Source: Rhodocyclaceae bacterium (GTDB lineage Bacteria; Pseudomonadota; Gammaproteobacteria; Burkholderiales; Rhodocyclaceae). From it: a stretch of DNA of 64,000 bases. Position numbers and translations under genes: made by a program. Each line of letters begins with the position of its first letter. Within the stretch, counting starts at the first letter, position 1. Below the pieces are notes generated by a model that worked only from the letters and a program-made list of their open reading frames with translations, had not been told where the DNA came from and did no database searches. The stretch spans positions 62,001 to 126,000 of the forward strand of contig VBWA01000011.1 of the NCBI GenBank assembly GCA_006218025.1. The letters are read 5' to 3'. Of this stretch, positions 37,231-44,455 are shown piece by piece.

Positions 37231-37713
37231 CTAGCCCATCAGCGGCGGACAGGGCGGCCGCTTGGCCGAGATCACCTGCGTGTTCACGCCCGCATAATTA
37301 AGGCCGCCGAACAACCGCGCGTATTCGATCTTCACGCAGCGGTCCATCACCACATCGAGCCCGGCGGCAGAAGCCTTCTCGGCCGCCTCCCGGTTGATCA
37401 CGCCCAGTTGCAGCCAGAGGCACTTCGCGCCGAGGCGAATCGCCTCGTCGGCAATCGGCATCACGTCCTCGGGCTTGCGGAATACGTCGACCAGGTCGAC
37501 CTTCACGGGAATCGCGGCGAGATCCGGATAGCATTTCTGCCCGAGGATTTCGGTCGCCACGGGATTCACCGGAATGATCGTGTAGCCATGTTCCAGCATG
37601 TATTTCGCGGCGAAGTAACTCGGCCGGTTCCAGGTCGGCGAAAGGCCGACCACGGCAATCACGCGGTTGCCCTGCAACACCCGGCGCAGGCCGGCGACAT
37701 CGTCAACAATCAT
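37231..37713 (-). CDS. CoA-binding domain protein (YccU type)
   Basis: 160 aa. Rossmann-type CoA-binding fold: VIAVVGLSPTWNRPSYFAAKYMLEHGYTIIPVNP, then DLVDVFRKPEDVMPIADEAI, KCLWLQLGVINREAAEKA and VVMDRCVKIEYARLF. Homologues bind CoA but lack catalytic domains; role unknown. Convergent with queE. Confidence 0.85.
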   Translation of the reverse strand: MIVDDVAGLRRVLQGNRVIAVVGLSPTWNRPSYFAAKYMLEHGYTIIPVNPVATEILGQKCYPDLAAIPVKVDLVDVFRKPEDVMPIADEAIRLGAKCLWLQLGVINREAAEKASAAGLDVVMDRCVKIEYARLFGGLNYAGVNTQVISAKRPPCPPLMG

Positions 37714-37765
37714 GGAGCATCCCCAGTGGTCGCATCAAGAAAAGCACAGCCCGACTCCGCGCATG

Positions 37766-39253
37766 CTACACCGCCGCGAACAGCACGCTGGCTGTCAGCC
37801 CTCGGGTGCCCGGTCCGTCAGTGAGCACAATGCGCGCGTTGTGCAATTCGACTATGCGCCGGCAGATCGCGAGGCCAAGGCCGGTGCCCGGTTGATCCTG
37901 GCCGGCGATGCGGTAGAAGCGCTCGAACACCGCCTTGCGTTGCGCTTCGGGAATGCCAGGACCATTGTCGCTGACCCGCATCAGCACGCCCGCCTCATCG
38001 CGGCGGATTGCGACATCGATGTGTCCGCCCGTCTGCGTGTAGCGGATGGCGTTGTCCACCAGGTTGCATAGCAGCATCGACAGCATGTCGGCATTCCCCG
38101 ACAGCGACGGCAAGTCCGGCTCAACCTGGAGTTCCAGTACCTGGTCGCGCCGCAGCGCCAAGGGTGCCAATTCCGCGCATACCGCTTCGGCGACATCGCC
38201 CGGGTTCACCGGCTGCACGTCCGGCAGTGCCTGTTCCGGATCGAGGCGGGCCAAGGTCAACAACTGGCCGACCAGGCGGATGCCGCGTTCGACTCCGCGC
38301 TGCAACTGATCCATGGCGCGCAGCCGTTCGGCGTCGCCGTCGGCACCCCGCGCCGCGTGCAACTGGGCCTGGATCGCCGCCAGCGGGGTGCGCAACTCGT
38401 GCGCGGCGTTGGCGGTGAATAGTCGTTCGCTCTCCAGGCTCTGCGTCATGCGCCGCAACAGCTTGTTCAACGCCAGAACCATCGGCCGCACTTCCCCCGG
38501 CGCACTGTCGGCATCGAGGGGTTCGAGGTTTTCGGCCTTCTTCTTCTCGATTTCGCGGGTGAGCGCACCGAGCGGGTCGAGGCCCCGGCTGATCGAATAC
38601 CAGAGCAGAAAAATCAGCACCGGCAGTCCCAGTGCCAGCGGGCTGACCAGGTGCAGGGCGATGCTGCGCACCAGTTGATTGCGCAGGTCGTGGGCTTCCG
38701 ACACCAGGATGCGAAAGTCATGATGCCTGTCCCAGACGCCGTAGTGGCGCCATTGCTGGCCCGCGTCGTCGGTGGACTCGGAAAACCCGTCGTGGGCGGT
38801 CATCACTTCGGCCGGCGCGTTGGCGGAGCGCAACAGCAAGAGCCCATCCCTGTTCCATATCTGGTAGCGCAGCCGCTTTTCGTATTCCACATGCAGGGAA
38901 TGCCTCGATCCCTTGCCCGGAACCATCGGGGCGGTGGCGGCATCGCCCGCGATTCCCAACGCCGATCTGGCGCTGGCCAGGCGCTCGGGCAGATCCGGCC
39001 ATTGCGTGAATATCTCCTTGAGCGCGGGCGCCTCGCTGCGGTTCGGGATCACCAGCGGGTCGTCGTCGTCCGGATCGGTGACGCGCAGCAGCGCCAGCCC
39101 GGTCTGGGCGAGATGGGCGTCGAAGAGTTCGTAGACGTCATCGACGCTGTCGCGGATGGTCATCCAGGCGATCACGGCCCAGTAGGCAAAGCTGACGATG
39201 AGCAGTCCGACCAGCAGCCGCTGGCTCAGGGACAGGCGGTGGCGGACGATCAC
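37766..39253 (-). CDS. QseC/TctE-like sensor histidine kinase
   Basis: 495 aa. Two membrane helices (about 12-33 and 205-227) flank a periplasmic sensor domain of the QseC type (RYQIWNRDGLLLLRSANAPAE). HisKA: FTANAAHELRTPLAAIQ with phospho-His. HATPase: LVDNAIRYTQTGG, VSDNGPGIPE, GTGLGLAICR. It overlaps the response-regulator gene by ATGA. The pair is divergent from cyc2, suggesting control of the cytochrome cluster. Confidence 0.9.
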   Translation of the reverse strand: MIVRHRLSLSQRLLVGLLIVSFAYWAVIAWMTIRDSVDDVYELFDAHLAQTGLALLRVTDPDDDDPLVIPNRSEAPALKEIFTQWPDLPERLASARSALGIAGDAATAPMVPGKGSRHSLHVEYEKRLRYQIWNRDGLLLLRSANAPAEVMTAHDGFSESTDDAGQQWRHYGVWDRHHDFRILVSEAHDLRNQLVRSIALHLVSPLALGLPVLIFLLWYSISRGLDPLGALTREIEKKKAENLEPLDADSAPGEVRPMVLALNKLLRRMTQSLESERLFTANAAHELRTPLAAIQAQLHAARGADGDAERLRAMDQLQRGVERGIRLVGQLLTLARLDPEQALPDVQPVNPGDVAEAVCAELAPLALRRDQVLELQVEPDLPSLSGNADMLSMLLCNLVDNAIRYTQTGGHIDVAIRRDEAGVLMRVSDNGPGIPEAQRKAVFERFYRIAGQDQPGTGLGLAICRRIVELHNARIVLTDGPGTRGLTASVLFAAV

Positions 39254-39915
39254 GAGGCGGATCTGGCGATGGTGTAACCAACGCCGCGCACGGTCTTGAT
39301 GCTCTCGGCACCAAGTTTGAGGCGCAGGTTGTGGATATGCACCTCGACGGCATTGCTGTCCACGTTGCGGTTCCAGCCGTAGATCGATGTCTCCAGTTGG
39401 CTGCGTGTCAGGATGCGGCCGGCGCTTTCCATGAGCGCCCGCAATACGGCGAATTCGCGGCCGGAAACCGGGATCGTGGGACCCTTCCGGGAGACGGTAT
39501 GGGCCACCAGATCCAGCGTCAGGTCGCCCACGCTGAGCGTCCCGCCGCCGCCCCGACCGGAACGGCGGACGAGGGCACGCAGGCGCGCCACCAGTTCTTC
39601 CATGTCGGCGGTCTTGGCCAGGTAATCGTCGGCGCCGCGATCCAGGCTGAGTACCTTGTCGCGCGTCGTGTCGCGCGCGGTGAGGATCAGGACGGGCAGG
39701 GTGTTGCCGCCGGCGCGCAGCTCGCGCAGCACCTCCGTGCCGTTCATGACGGGCAGGCCGATGTCCAGCACCATGGCGACGAATTCCCCCGTCTCCAGTG
39801 CGCCGAGCGCGGTCTTGCCATCCCTCACCCAGGTGACGGCAAAGCCCGCCTTGCAGAGCGCGGCGCGCAAGCCATCGCCGAGTAGCGGGTCATCCTCGAC
39901 AAGCAGCAGTTTCAT
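39250..39915 (-). CDS. OmpR/QseB-family response regulator
   Basis: 221 aa. The receiver has the acidic pair VEDD, phospho-Asp in VLDIGLP and Lys in DYLAKTADMEEL. The usual Lys-Pro-Phe after the conserved lysine is Lys-Thr-Ala, so the cis-proline is missing. The C-terminal winged helix is typical (RILTRSQLETSIYGWNRNVDSNAVEVHIHNLRLKLG). The ATG at 39915 follows GAGGAAAG; the frame is open to 39966. Probably binds the phased CTTAA boxes upstream of cyc2. Confidence 0.9.
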   Translation of the reverse strand: MKLLLVEDDPLLGDGLRAALCKAGFAVTWVRDGKTALGALETGEFVAMVLDIGLPVMNGTEVLRELRAGGNTLPVLILTARDTTRDKVLSLDRGADDYLAKTADMEELVARLRALVRRSGRGGGGTLSVGDLTLDLVAHTVSRKGPTIPVSGREFAVLRALMESAGRILTRSQLETSIYGWNRNVDSNAVEVHIHNLRLKLGAESIKTVRGVGYTIARSAS

Positions 39916-40074
39916 CTTTCCTCGCTCGCGGTTGCCCTTATCGACGTAAAGGATACTCCAGGCCATCCGGCCTGTCTCATAGGAAAAGCGCGCGCGTCAC
40001 CAATGAATGAACGCATTGGGTCTTGGTGCCCGCGAAACCGCACCGCCACAGGCGGCAGCGGCCTTCTGGTCATT

Positions 40075-40137
40075 CTTAACATGCCTTAAGTAATAGACAT
40101 ATTCCTTAAGGCGCCGCTCAGACTGCGTTGCTATCGT
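40075..40137 (+). promoter_or_regulatory. Three phased CTTAA boxes and extended -10 in front of cyc2
   Basis: CTTAA occurs at 40075, 40085 and 40105, that is 10 and 20 bp apart, on one face of the helix. The last two also form an inverted repeat GCCTTAAG/CTTAAGGC. About 20 bp further on is the extended -10 sequence TGCTATCGT (40129-40137), with no good -35, so the last box would overlie the -35 position of an activator-dependent promoter. Half-sites of this type are bound by PmrA/QseB-like regulators. The rest of 39916-40214 shows no gene. Confidence 0.55.
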
Positions 40138-40214
40138 CGCTCCACAGTTGCAATCAGCCGGCGCCTCATGACAGCCAATTTCTGGCAATTCCAATTCTAA
40201 AAAAGAGGTTTGCG

Positions 40215-41495
40215 ATGAAAATACGAGTTCTCTCGATGAAAAAGGCACTGCTCCTTCTCGCAGGTTTGCTGATGGCATTGGCACTTGTCCCGCAAGCGTC
40301 CGCGATGCCGTCGTTCGCACGACAGACCGGCAAGGCATGCAACACCTGCCACTTCCAGCACTATCCCACGCTCAACGCCTACGGCCAGGATTTCAAGGCC
40401 AGCGGCTATACCGACATGGGCAAGCAGGGCACCATCAAGGGCAAGGACATGTCCTTGCCCGAAGTGCTGAATCTCAGCGTGTTCACCAAAGTGCGCTACA
40501 TCAAAGACAACGGTACCGATATCGCGGGACAGCCGACGCGAGCCAGCGGCGAGTGGAATGTCCCCGACGAACTGGCCCTGCTCTCCGGCGGGCGCGTTGC
40601 GGAGGGTGTCGGTTACCTGCTGGAAATGCAGCTCGCCAACGCGGCCGCCGCCACAGTCGCCGGCTTCAAGATGCCCTTCATGTTCAAGGCGGGCGGTACC
40701 AGGCTCGGCGTAATCCCCTATACCACCGATACCCTGGGTGCCGCCTACGGCTTCGAACTGCTCGCAACCGGCGCGGTCCGCAACAACAAGGTGATGGAGT
40801 CGCGGACCGAGAGTTCCGCCCAGCAATACATCTTGACCGACGGCCCCGCCATGGGTGTCGCACTCGTCGCCGCGAATCCGCTGTTCTTCGCGAACTTCTC
40901 CAAGTGGTCGCCGAACCATGGCGCCTCCGCCAACGGCAACGTCAGTCGCAGTCCCACGTCCAACTATCTGCGCGCGGCTTTCACTCCGACGGTCGGCGAC
41001 TGGGAACTCGGCGTGGGATTCCAGTCATGGAGCGGAACGTCCAACCAAGGCGGCGCCGTTGTCACGACCTCGGTCCAGACCAAGGCGTTTTCAATCGATG
41101 CGCAAGTCCAGGGAACTCTCGGAAACATGCCGCTGGGCGTGTATTTCGCCAACGCCTCGGCGCCGGGAACCCCGCTTGGACTCCCTGCCGGAACGGCCGC
41201 CAACCTCTTCAACGCCAACCCCAACACGTCGAAGGCGACCACCCTTACCGGCGAACTGGGGGTGATTCCGAACAAGCTGACGCTCACCTTGGCTCAACGC
41301 AATGCGAACACCGGCGCCGCGTTGAACTCCACCGACAACGCCACGACGTTCGGTATCCGCTACGCCTATTCCCAGAATATCGGTTTGCAGCTGGAGCACA
41401 GCACGCGCAGCAAGAACGGCGTGGTCGGTCGCTATACCGGATCGCTGACTCCCGGCGGTGCCCGCACCATTTTGATGCTGTCCGCGGGCTTCTAG
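40215..41495 (+). CDS. cyc2: Cyc2-like fused cytochrome-porin (outer-membrane Fe(II) oxidase type)
   Basis: 426 aa. Signal peptide (LLLLAGLLMALALVPQASA) is followed at once by a short cytochrome domain, MPSFARQTGKACNTCHFQHYPTLNAYG, with one haem motif C42-N-T-C45-H46. The following segment FKASGYTDMG and an about 340-residue region with alternating hydrophobic strands ending in LMLSAGF predict a beta barrel. This N-terminal phrase, single CXXCH and overall length match Cyc2, which takes electrons from Fe(II) at the cell surface and passes them through the barrel. GAGG before the ATG at 40215 supports the start. A strong terminator follows 18 bp after the stop. Confidence 0.8.
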   Translation: MKIRVLSMKKALLLLAGLLMALALVPQASAMPSFARQTGKACNTCHFQHYPTLNAYGQDFKASGYTDMGKQGTIKGKDMSLPEVLNLSVFTKVRYIKDNGTDIAGQPTRASGEWNVPDELALLSGGRVAEGVGYLLEMQLANAAAATVAGFKMPFMFKAGGTRLGVIPYTTDTLGAAYGFELLATGAVRNNKVMESRTESSAQQYILTDGPAMGVALVAANPLFFANFSKWSPNHGASANGNVSRSPTSNYLRAAFTPTVGDWELGVGFQSWSGTSNQGGAVVTTSVQTKAFSIDAQVQGTLGNMPLGVYFANASAPGTPLGLPAGTAANLFNANPNTSKATTLTGELGVIPNKLTLTLAQRNANTGAALNSTDNATTFGIRYAYSQNIGLQLEHSTRSKNGVVGRYTGSLTPGGARTILMLSAGF

Positions 41496-41513
41496 AGCGA
41501 GCAGGGCGATTCA

Positions 41514-41543
41514 GGGGAAGGCCGCGAGGCTTTCCCCGTTTTT
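41514..41543 (+). terminator. Intrinsic terminator after cyc2
   Basis: GGGGAAGGCC and GGCTTTCCCC form a 10-bp stem (one G-U) closed by a GCGA tetraloop, followed by GTTTTT. It begins 18 bp after the cyc2 stop and would leave the downstream cytochromes with less transcript than cyc2. Confidence 0.75.
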
Positions 41544-41642
41544 CCCGATGACGCGCGATGCGCTGCCGGGAAGTCGCAGTGAAAGCGGACCCGCGCGCGG
41601 GAACAGCTTGCGCCGCCACCAGAACATGAGGAGAAACGCGGA

Positions 41643-42284
41643 ATGCGCCTGATACTCCACCGTATGCGCCGCAGCGGGCAGATAGCTCTTGCAGCTCTGA
41701 TTTCCGGCCTGCTGTTGTGTCCGGCCTGTGCCCTGGCGCAAGCCGTGCCGCTGCAGGAGCGGCTTCAACTTTGCGCCGCCTGCCACAGTCCGGATGGCAA
41801 CAGCCTGATCCCGGAGAACCCGAACCTGTCCGGTCTGGACCCCGACTACATCGTTCGCCAGCTGCATGACTTCAAGAGCGGCAACCGCAAGAGCGCGGTC
41901 ATGAGCGGAATCATTCCGATGGTCGACGAAAAGGAGTTCGCAGCCCTGGCGGAATTCTTCAGCAGGCAAAAACCAAATCCGGGCGGCAAGAGCGACGCCA
42001 AACTGGCGGCGCAGGGCAGGGAGATCTACGACGAGGGCATTGTCGGCAGCGCCGTGCCGGCCTGTTCGGGCTGCCACAATGACGATGGCAGCGGCACCGA
42101 CAAGTATCCCCGCATCGCCGGGCAGCATTCCGCTTACGTCGTCCAGCAGCTGCTGGGCTTCAAGAATGGCGAGCGTGCCAATGACGTCAAGGCGGTGATG
42201 CGCGCGGTGGCCAAGCGCATGAACGAAAAGGAAATCCGTGCGGTGGCGGAGTACGTGGTGACATTGAAGGGAGCACAAGAATGA
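41643..42284 (+). CDS. Diheme cytochrome c4-like protein
   Basis: 213 aa. Signal peptide (LAALISGLLLCPACALAQA) and two class I cytochrome c domains, each with CXXCH: CAACH (about residue 44) and CSGCH (about 141). Each domain has a distal methionine candidate (SGIIPMV, AVMRAVAKRM). The duplicated fold with about 95-residue spacing is that of cytochrome c4, a soluble or membrane-attached periplasmic carrier. GAGGAGAAA precedes the ATG. It overlaps the next cytochrome gene by four bases. Confidence 0.88.
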   Translation: MRLILHRMRRSGQIALAALISGLLLCPACALAQAVPLQERLQLCAACHSPDGNSLIPENPNLSGLDPDYIVRQLHDFKSGNRKSAVMSGIIPMVDEKEFAALAEFFSRQKPNPGGKSDAKLAAQGREIYDEGIVGSAVPACSGCHNDDGSGTDKYPRIAGQHSAYVVQQLLGFKNGERANDVKAVMRAVAKRMNEKEIRAVAEYVVTLKGAQE

Positions 42285-43009
42285 AGAATACCGTCGCCCT
42301 GTTCGTGACCCTGGCGTTGCTGCCGTGGCAGGCAGCATCGGCGGACATGGCCGATGCCGTCAAGAGCCCCAAGGGCTATGGCAGCAAGGACTACGTCTGG
42401 GGCAAGCTGCTGCCCGAACAGGTCGAGGTGCTCAGGCGCAGCGGCGATTTGGCGCGCGGCAAGGAGGCATTTCGCGGCTGTCGCGGCTGTCACAAGGCGG
42501 ATGCCGCCGGCGTGACCGACGGCACCTACCCTCGGCTGACCGGCCAGCACGCCAGCGTGGTCATCAAGCAGGTGACCGAGGTGCGCGGCGGCGTTCGCAT
42601 CAACCCCAAGATGGAGCCGTTCTCCGCCGAGCACGCGATATCGCCCCAGGAAATTGCCGATATTGCCGTGTTTCTGGAATCCGCAGAGACGACCCGCGAA
42701 AACGGCAAGGGCGAGGGCGATTTCGTGGCCAGGGGCAAGAAGCTCTATGAGCAGGGGAAATGCATGAAATGCCATGGCATCAACGGCGAGGGCAAGGCCG
42801 AGAAGGCCTATCCGGCGATCGCCGCGCAGCACTACGGTTACCTGAAGCGGGAAATGGATTACATCCAGCGCGGCGTCCGCGGCAACTCCCATCCCGACAT
42901 GGTCAAGGCGATAAGGCACTACAGCCATCGCGACATCGAAGCGATGGCCGACTACCTGTCGCGAATGCCCGATTACCGTCAATCTCTTGCTGAAAGGAAA
43001 GGCCAGTGA
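42281..43009 (+). CDS. Diheme c-type cytochrome
   Basis: 242 aa, signal peptide ending ASA. Haem sites CRGCH (about 67) and CMKCH (about 160), each followed by YPRLTGQHA and YPAIAAQHYGYLK type helices typical of c4/c5-type folds. A 45-residue N-terminal extension (VKSPKGYGSKDYVWGKLLPEQVEVL) is unlike plain c4 and may be a docking surface. Overlaps both neighbours by four bases, so it is one translational unit. Confidence 0.85.
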   Translation: MKNTVALFVTLALLPWQAASADMADAVKSPKGYGSKDYVWGKLLPEQVEVLRRSGDLARGKEAFRGCRGCHKADAAGVTDGTYPRLTGQHASVVIKQVTEVRGGVRINPKMEPFSAEHAISPQEIADIAVFLESAETTRENGKGEGDFVARGKKLYEQGKCMKCHGINGEGKAEKAYPAIAAQHYGYLKREMDYIQRGVRGNSHPDMVKAIRHYSHRDIEAMADYLSRMPDYRQSLAERKGQ

Positions 43010-43302
43010 AACGGTTGAACTGTGCCCTGATCGTGGGCTTGCTCGCCTCCCCCGCAGTGGCGGCCGATGGCAAGGCGGTCCATGACGCCGTCTGCTACAA
43101 GTGCCACCGCACAGGCGTAGACGACGCGCCCAAGACCGGTAACAAGGAGCACTGGGCGCCACGCCTGACGCAGGGCTTGCCGGCGCTCTACCAGGCGGTG
43201 CTGGAGGGCAAGGGGGCGATGGACCCGCGCGCCGGCAGGGAGGAGTTGACCGACGAGGAACTCAAGGCAGGCGTGGACTATCTGGTCGGACTGGTGAAAT
43301 AG
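43006..43302 (+). CDS. Monoheme cytochrome c5-like protein
   Basis: 98 aa. Signal peptide (LNCALIVGLLASPAVAA) and one haem motif CYKCH with a C-terminal region GAMDPRAGREELTDEELKAGVDYLVGLV. The MDPRAGR segment is the axial-Met loop of the cytochrome c5/c-555 group. A small periplasmic shuttle is the likely role. Overlaps the previous gene (ATGA). Confidence 0.88.
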   Translation: MKRLNCALIVGLLASPAVAADGKAVHDAVCYKCHRTGVDDAPKTGNKEHWAPRLTQGLPALYQAVLEGKGAMDPRAGREELTDEELKAGVDYLVGLVK

Positions 43303-43327
43303 GAATCTGCTGGAGCTACCCTGGAAA

Positions 43328-44347
43328 ATGACGATGCTGAGAATGACCCTGCCGGCCCTGACCGGTTTGCTGTTGCTGACGGCGGGATGCTCGCGCATGC
43401 CGTCTATCCCCAATCCGCTCGACCTGGTCGCCGGGCCATCGGTGCTGCGGGTCGAGCCGGCGCCGACGCCGGGAACGATACCGCTGCTGCGCAACGGTCA
43501 GACTCTCAGTCTGGCGGTGGCCGAGTTCACCGATGCGCGGCCGGGACCGCGCGGTCGCAAGATAGGCGACATCAAGGCCACGGTAACCAATATGCATGGC
43601 AGCGAAATGGCGCTGGACCAGGATGTGACAAGCACCTTGTCCACGGCGGCGCGAGGTCAGTTGGCGGCCGACGGCTTTCGCCTGGTCGGCGTCGGCGAGC
43701 CGGCCGATTTCCGTTTGAACGGAGTGATCAAGGCCTTTTCCCTGAACATTGGCGGGCGCGACGAACGCGTCATCGCAGTTGAAGCCACTGTGCGCGAAGG
43801 CAAGAGCGGTGACGTGATCTGGTCAGGCGTGATCGGCGAGACGGACGATCGCTACGCCGGAGTAACCGGCAACAGCCGTGCCACCATCACCGAGTATCTG
43901 GGCGAGGGTGTTGCCGCCTTTGCCGGCAAGCTTTCGGCTGCCGTCCGTGACAGTATCGCCAAGTCCTATCCGCGCACCATTGCGGCAGGCCAATCGAAGA
44001 ACATCTCGACCGTTCCCGGCGTCACGACGCTGCATGCCCCGGCGTCGCGCGACGAGCCGGTGGCGGGAGTTCGGGTTCCGGCCCCGATGGCGGCTCCCCT
44101 CGCCACTCCGCATCCGACACCGCCGGCCGCGGGTTCCGCTGTGGGCTACGTCTCGGTCTACAGCACGCCCGCGCGCGCCAAGGTGTATGTCGGCGACGTC
44201 TACTACGGCGTTGCGCCGATCAAGATCGAGTTGCCGATTGGCGTCGCCCGGTTCGGGTTCAGGCTCGACGGCCACAAGCCGGCAGCGGAAAAAGTCGCCG
44301 TGCGCCGCGGCGAGGTGACCGAACTAGAGGTGAAGCTGAACAAGTAG
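43328..44347 (+). CDS. YajG-like lipoprotein with C-terminal PEGA domain
   Basis: 339 aa. The lipobox LLTAGC gives a lipid-anchored protein. The middle (about 60-215) resembles the YajG lipoprotein family (LSLAVAEFTDARPG, VTNMHGSEMALDQDVTSTLSTAARGQLAADGFRLVG). The last about 70 residues are a PEGA domain (YVSVYSTPARAKVYVGDVYYGVAPIKIELPIG), often found in surface or envelope proteins. A proline/alanine linker joins them. No cofactor motif is seen. It may scaffold the cytochromes at the outer membrane. Confidence 0.65.
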   Translation: MTMLRMTLPALTGLLLLTAGCSRMPSIPNPLDLVAGPSVLRVEPAPTPGTIPLLRNGQTLSLAVAEFTDARPGPRGRKIGDIKATVTNMHGSEMALDQDVTSTLSTAARGQLAADGFRLVGVGEPADFRLNGVIKAFSLNIGGRDERVIAVEATVREGKSGDVIWSGVIGETDDRYAGVTGNSRATITEYLGEGVAAFAGKLSAAVRDSIAKSYPRTIAAGQSKNISTVPGVTTLHAPASRDEPVAGVRVPAPMAAPLATPHPTPPAAGSAVGYVSVYSTPARAKVYVGDVYYGVAPIKIELPIGVARFGFRLDGHKPAAEKVAVRRGEVTELEVKLNK

Positions 44348-44384
44348 CGCCGTCCCGCCAGCGCCGACTTTTCGGCGCTGGCGG
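44348..44384 (-). repeat. Dispersed ~22-bp repeat, copy 7, forming a hairpin
   Basis: Core AGTCGGCGCTGGCG followed by GGACGGCG (44348-44369, minus strand). A second inverted half-copy follows, so CCGCCAGCGCCGA (44355-44367) and TCGGCGCTGGCGG (44372-44384) make a 13-bp stem with a 4-nt loop. It lies just after the PEGA gene. No T-run follows, so termination is doubtful. Confidence 0.6.
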
Positions 44385-44455
44385 TTGCCTGCCGCCGCGC
44401 CATTCGCGGCAACGATCGAATGCAGCATCGGGCTGCATTCCGGATGCATGACGAC

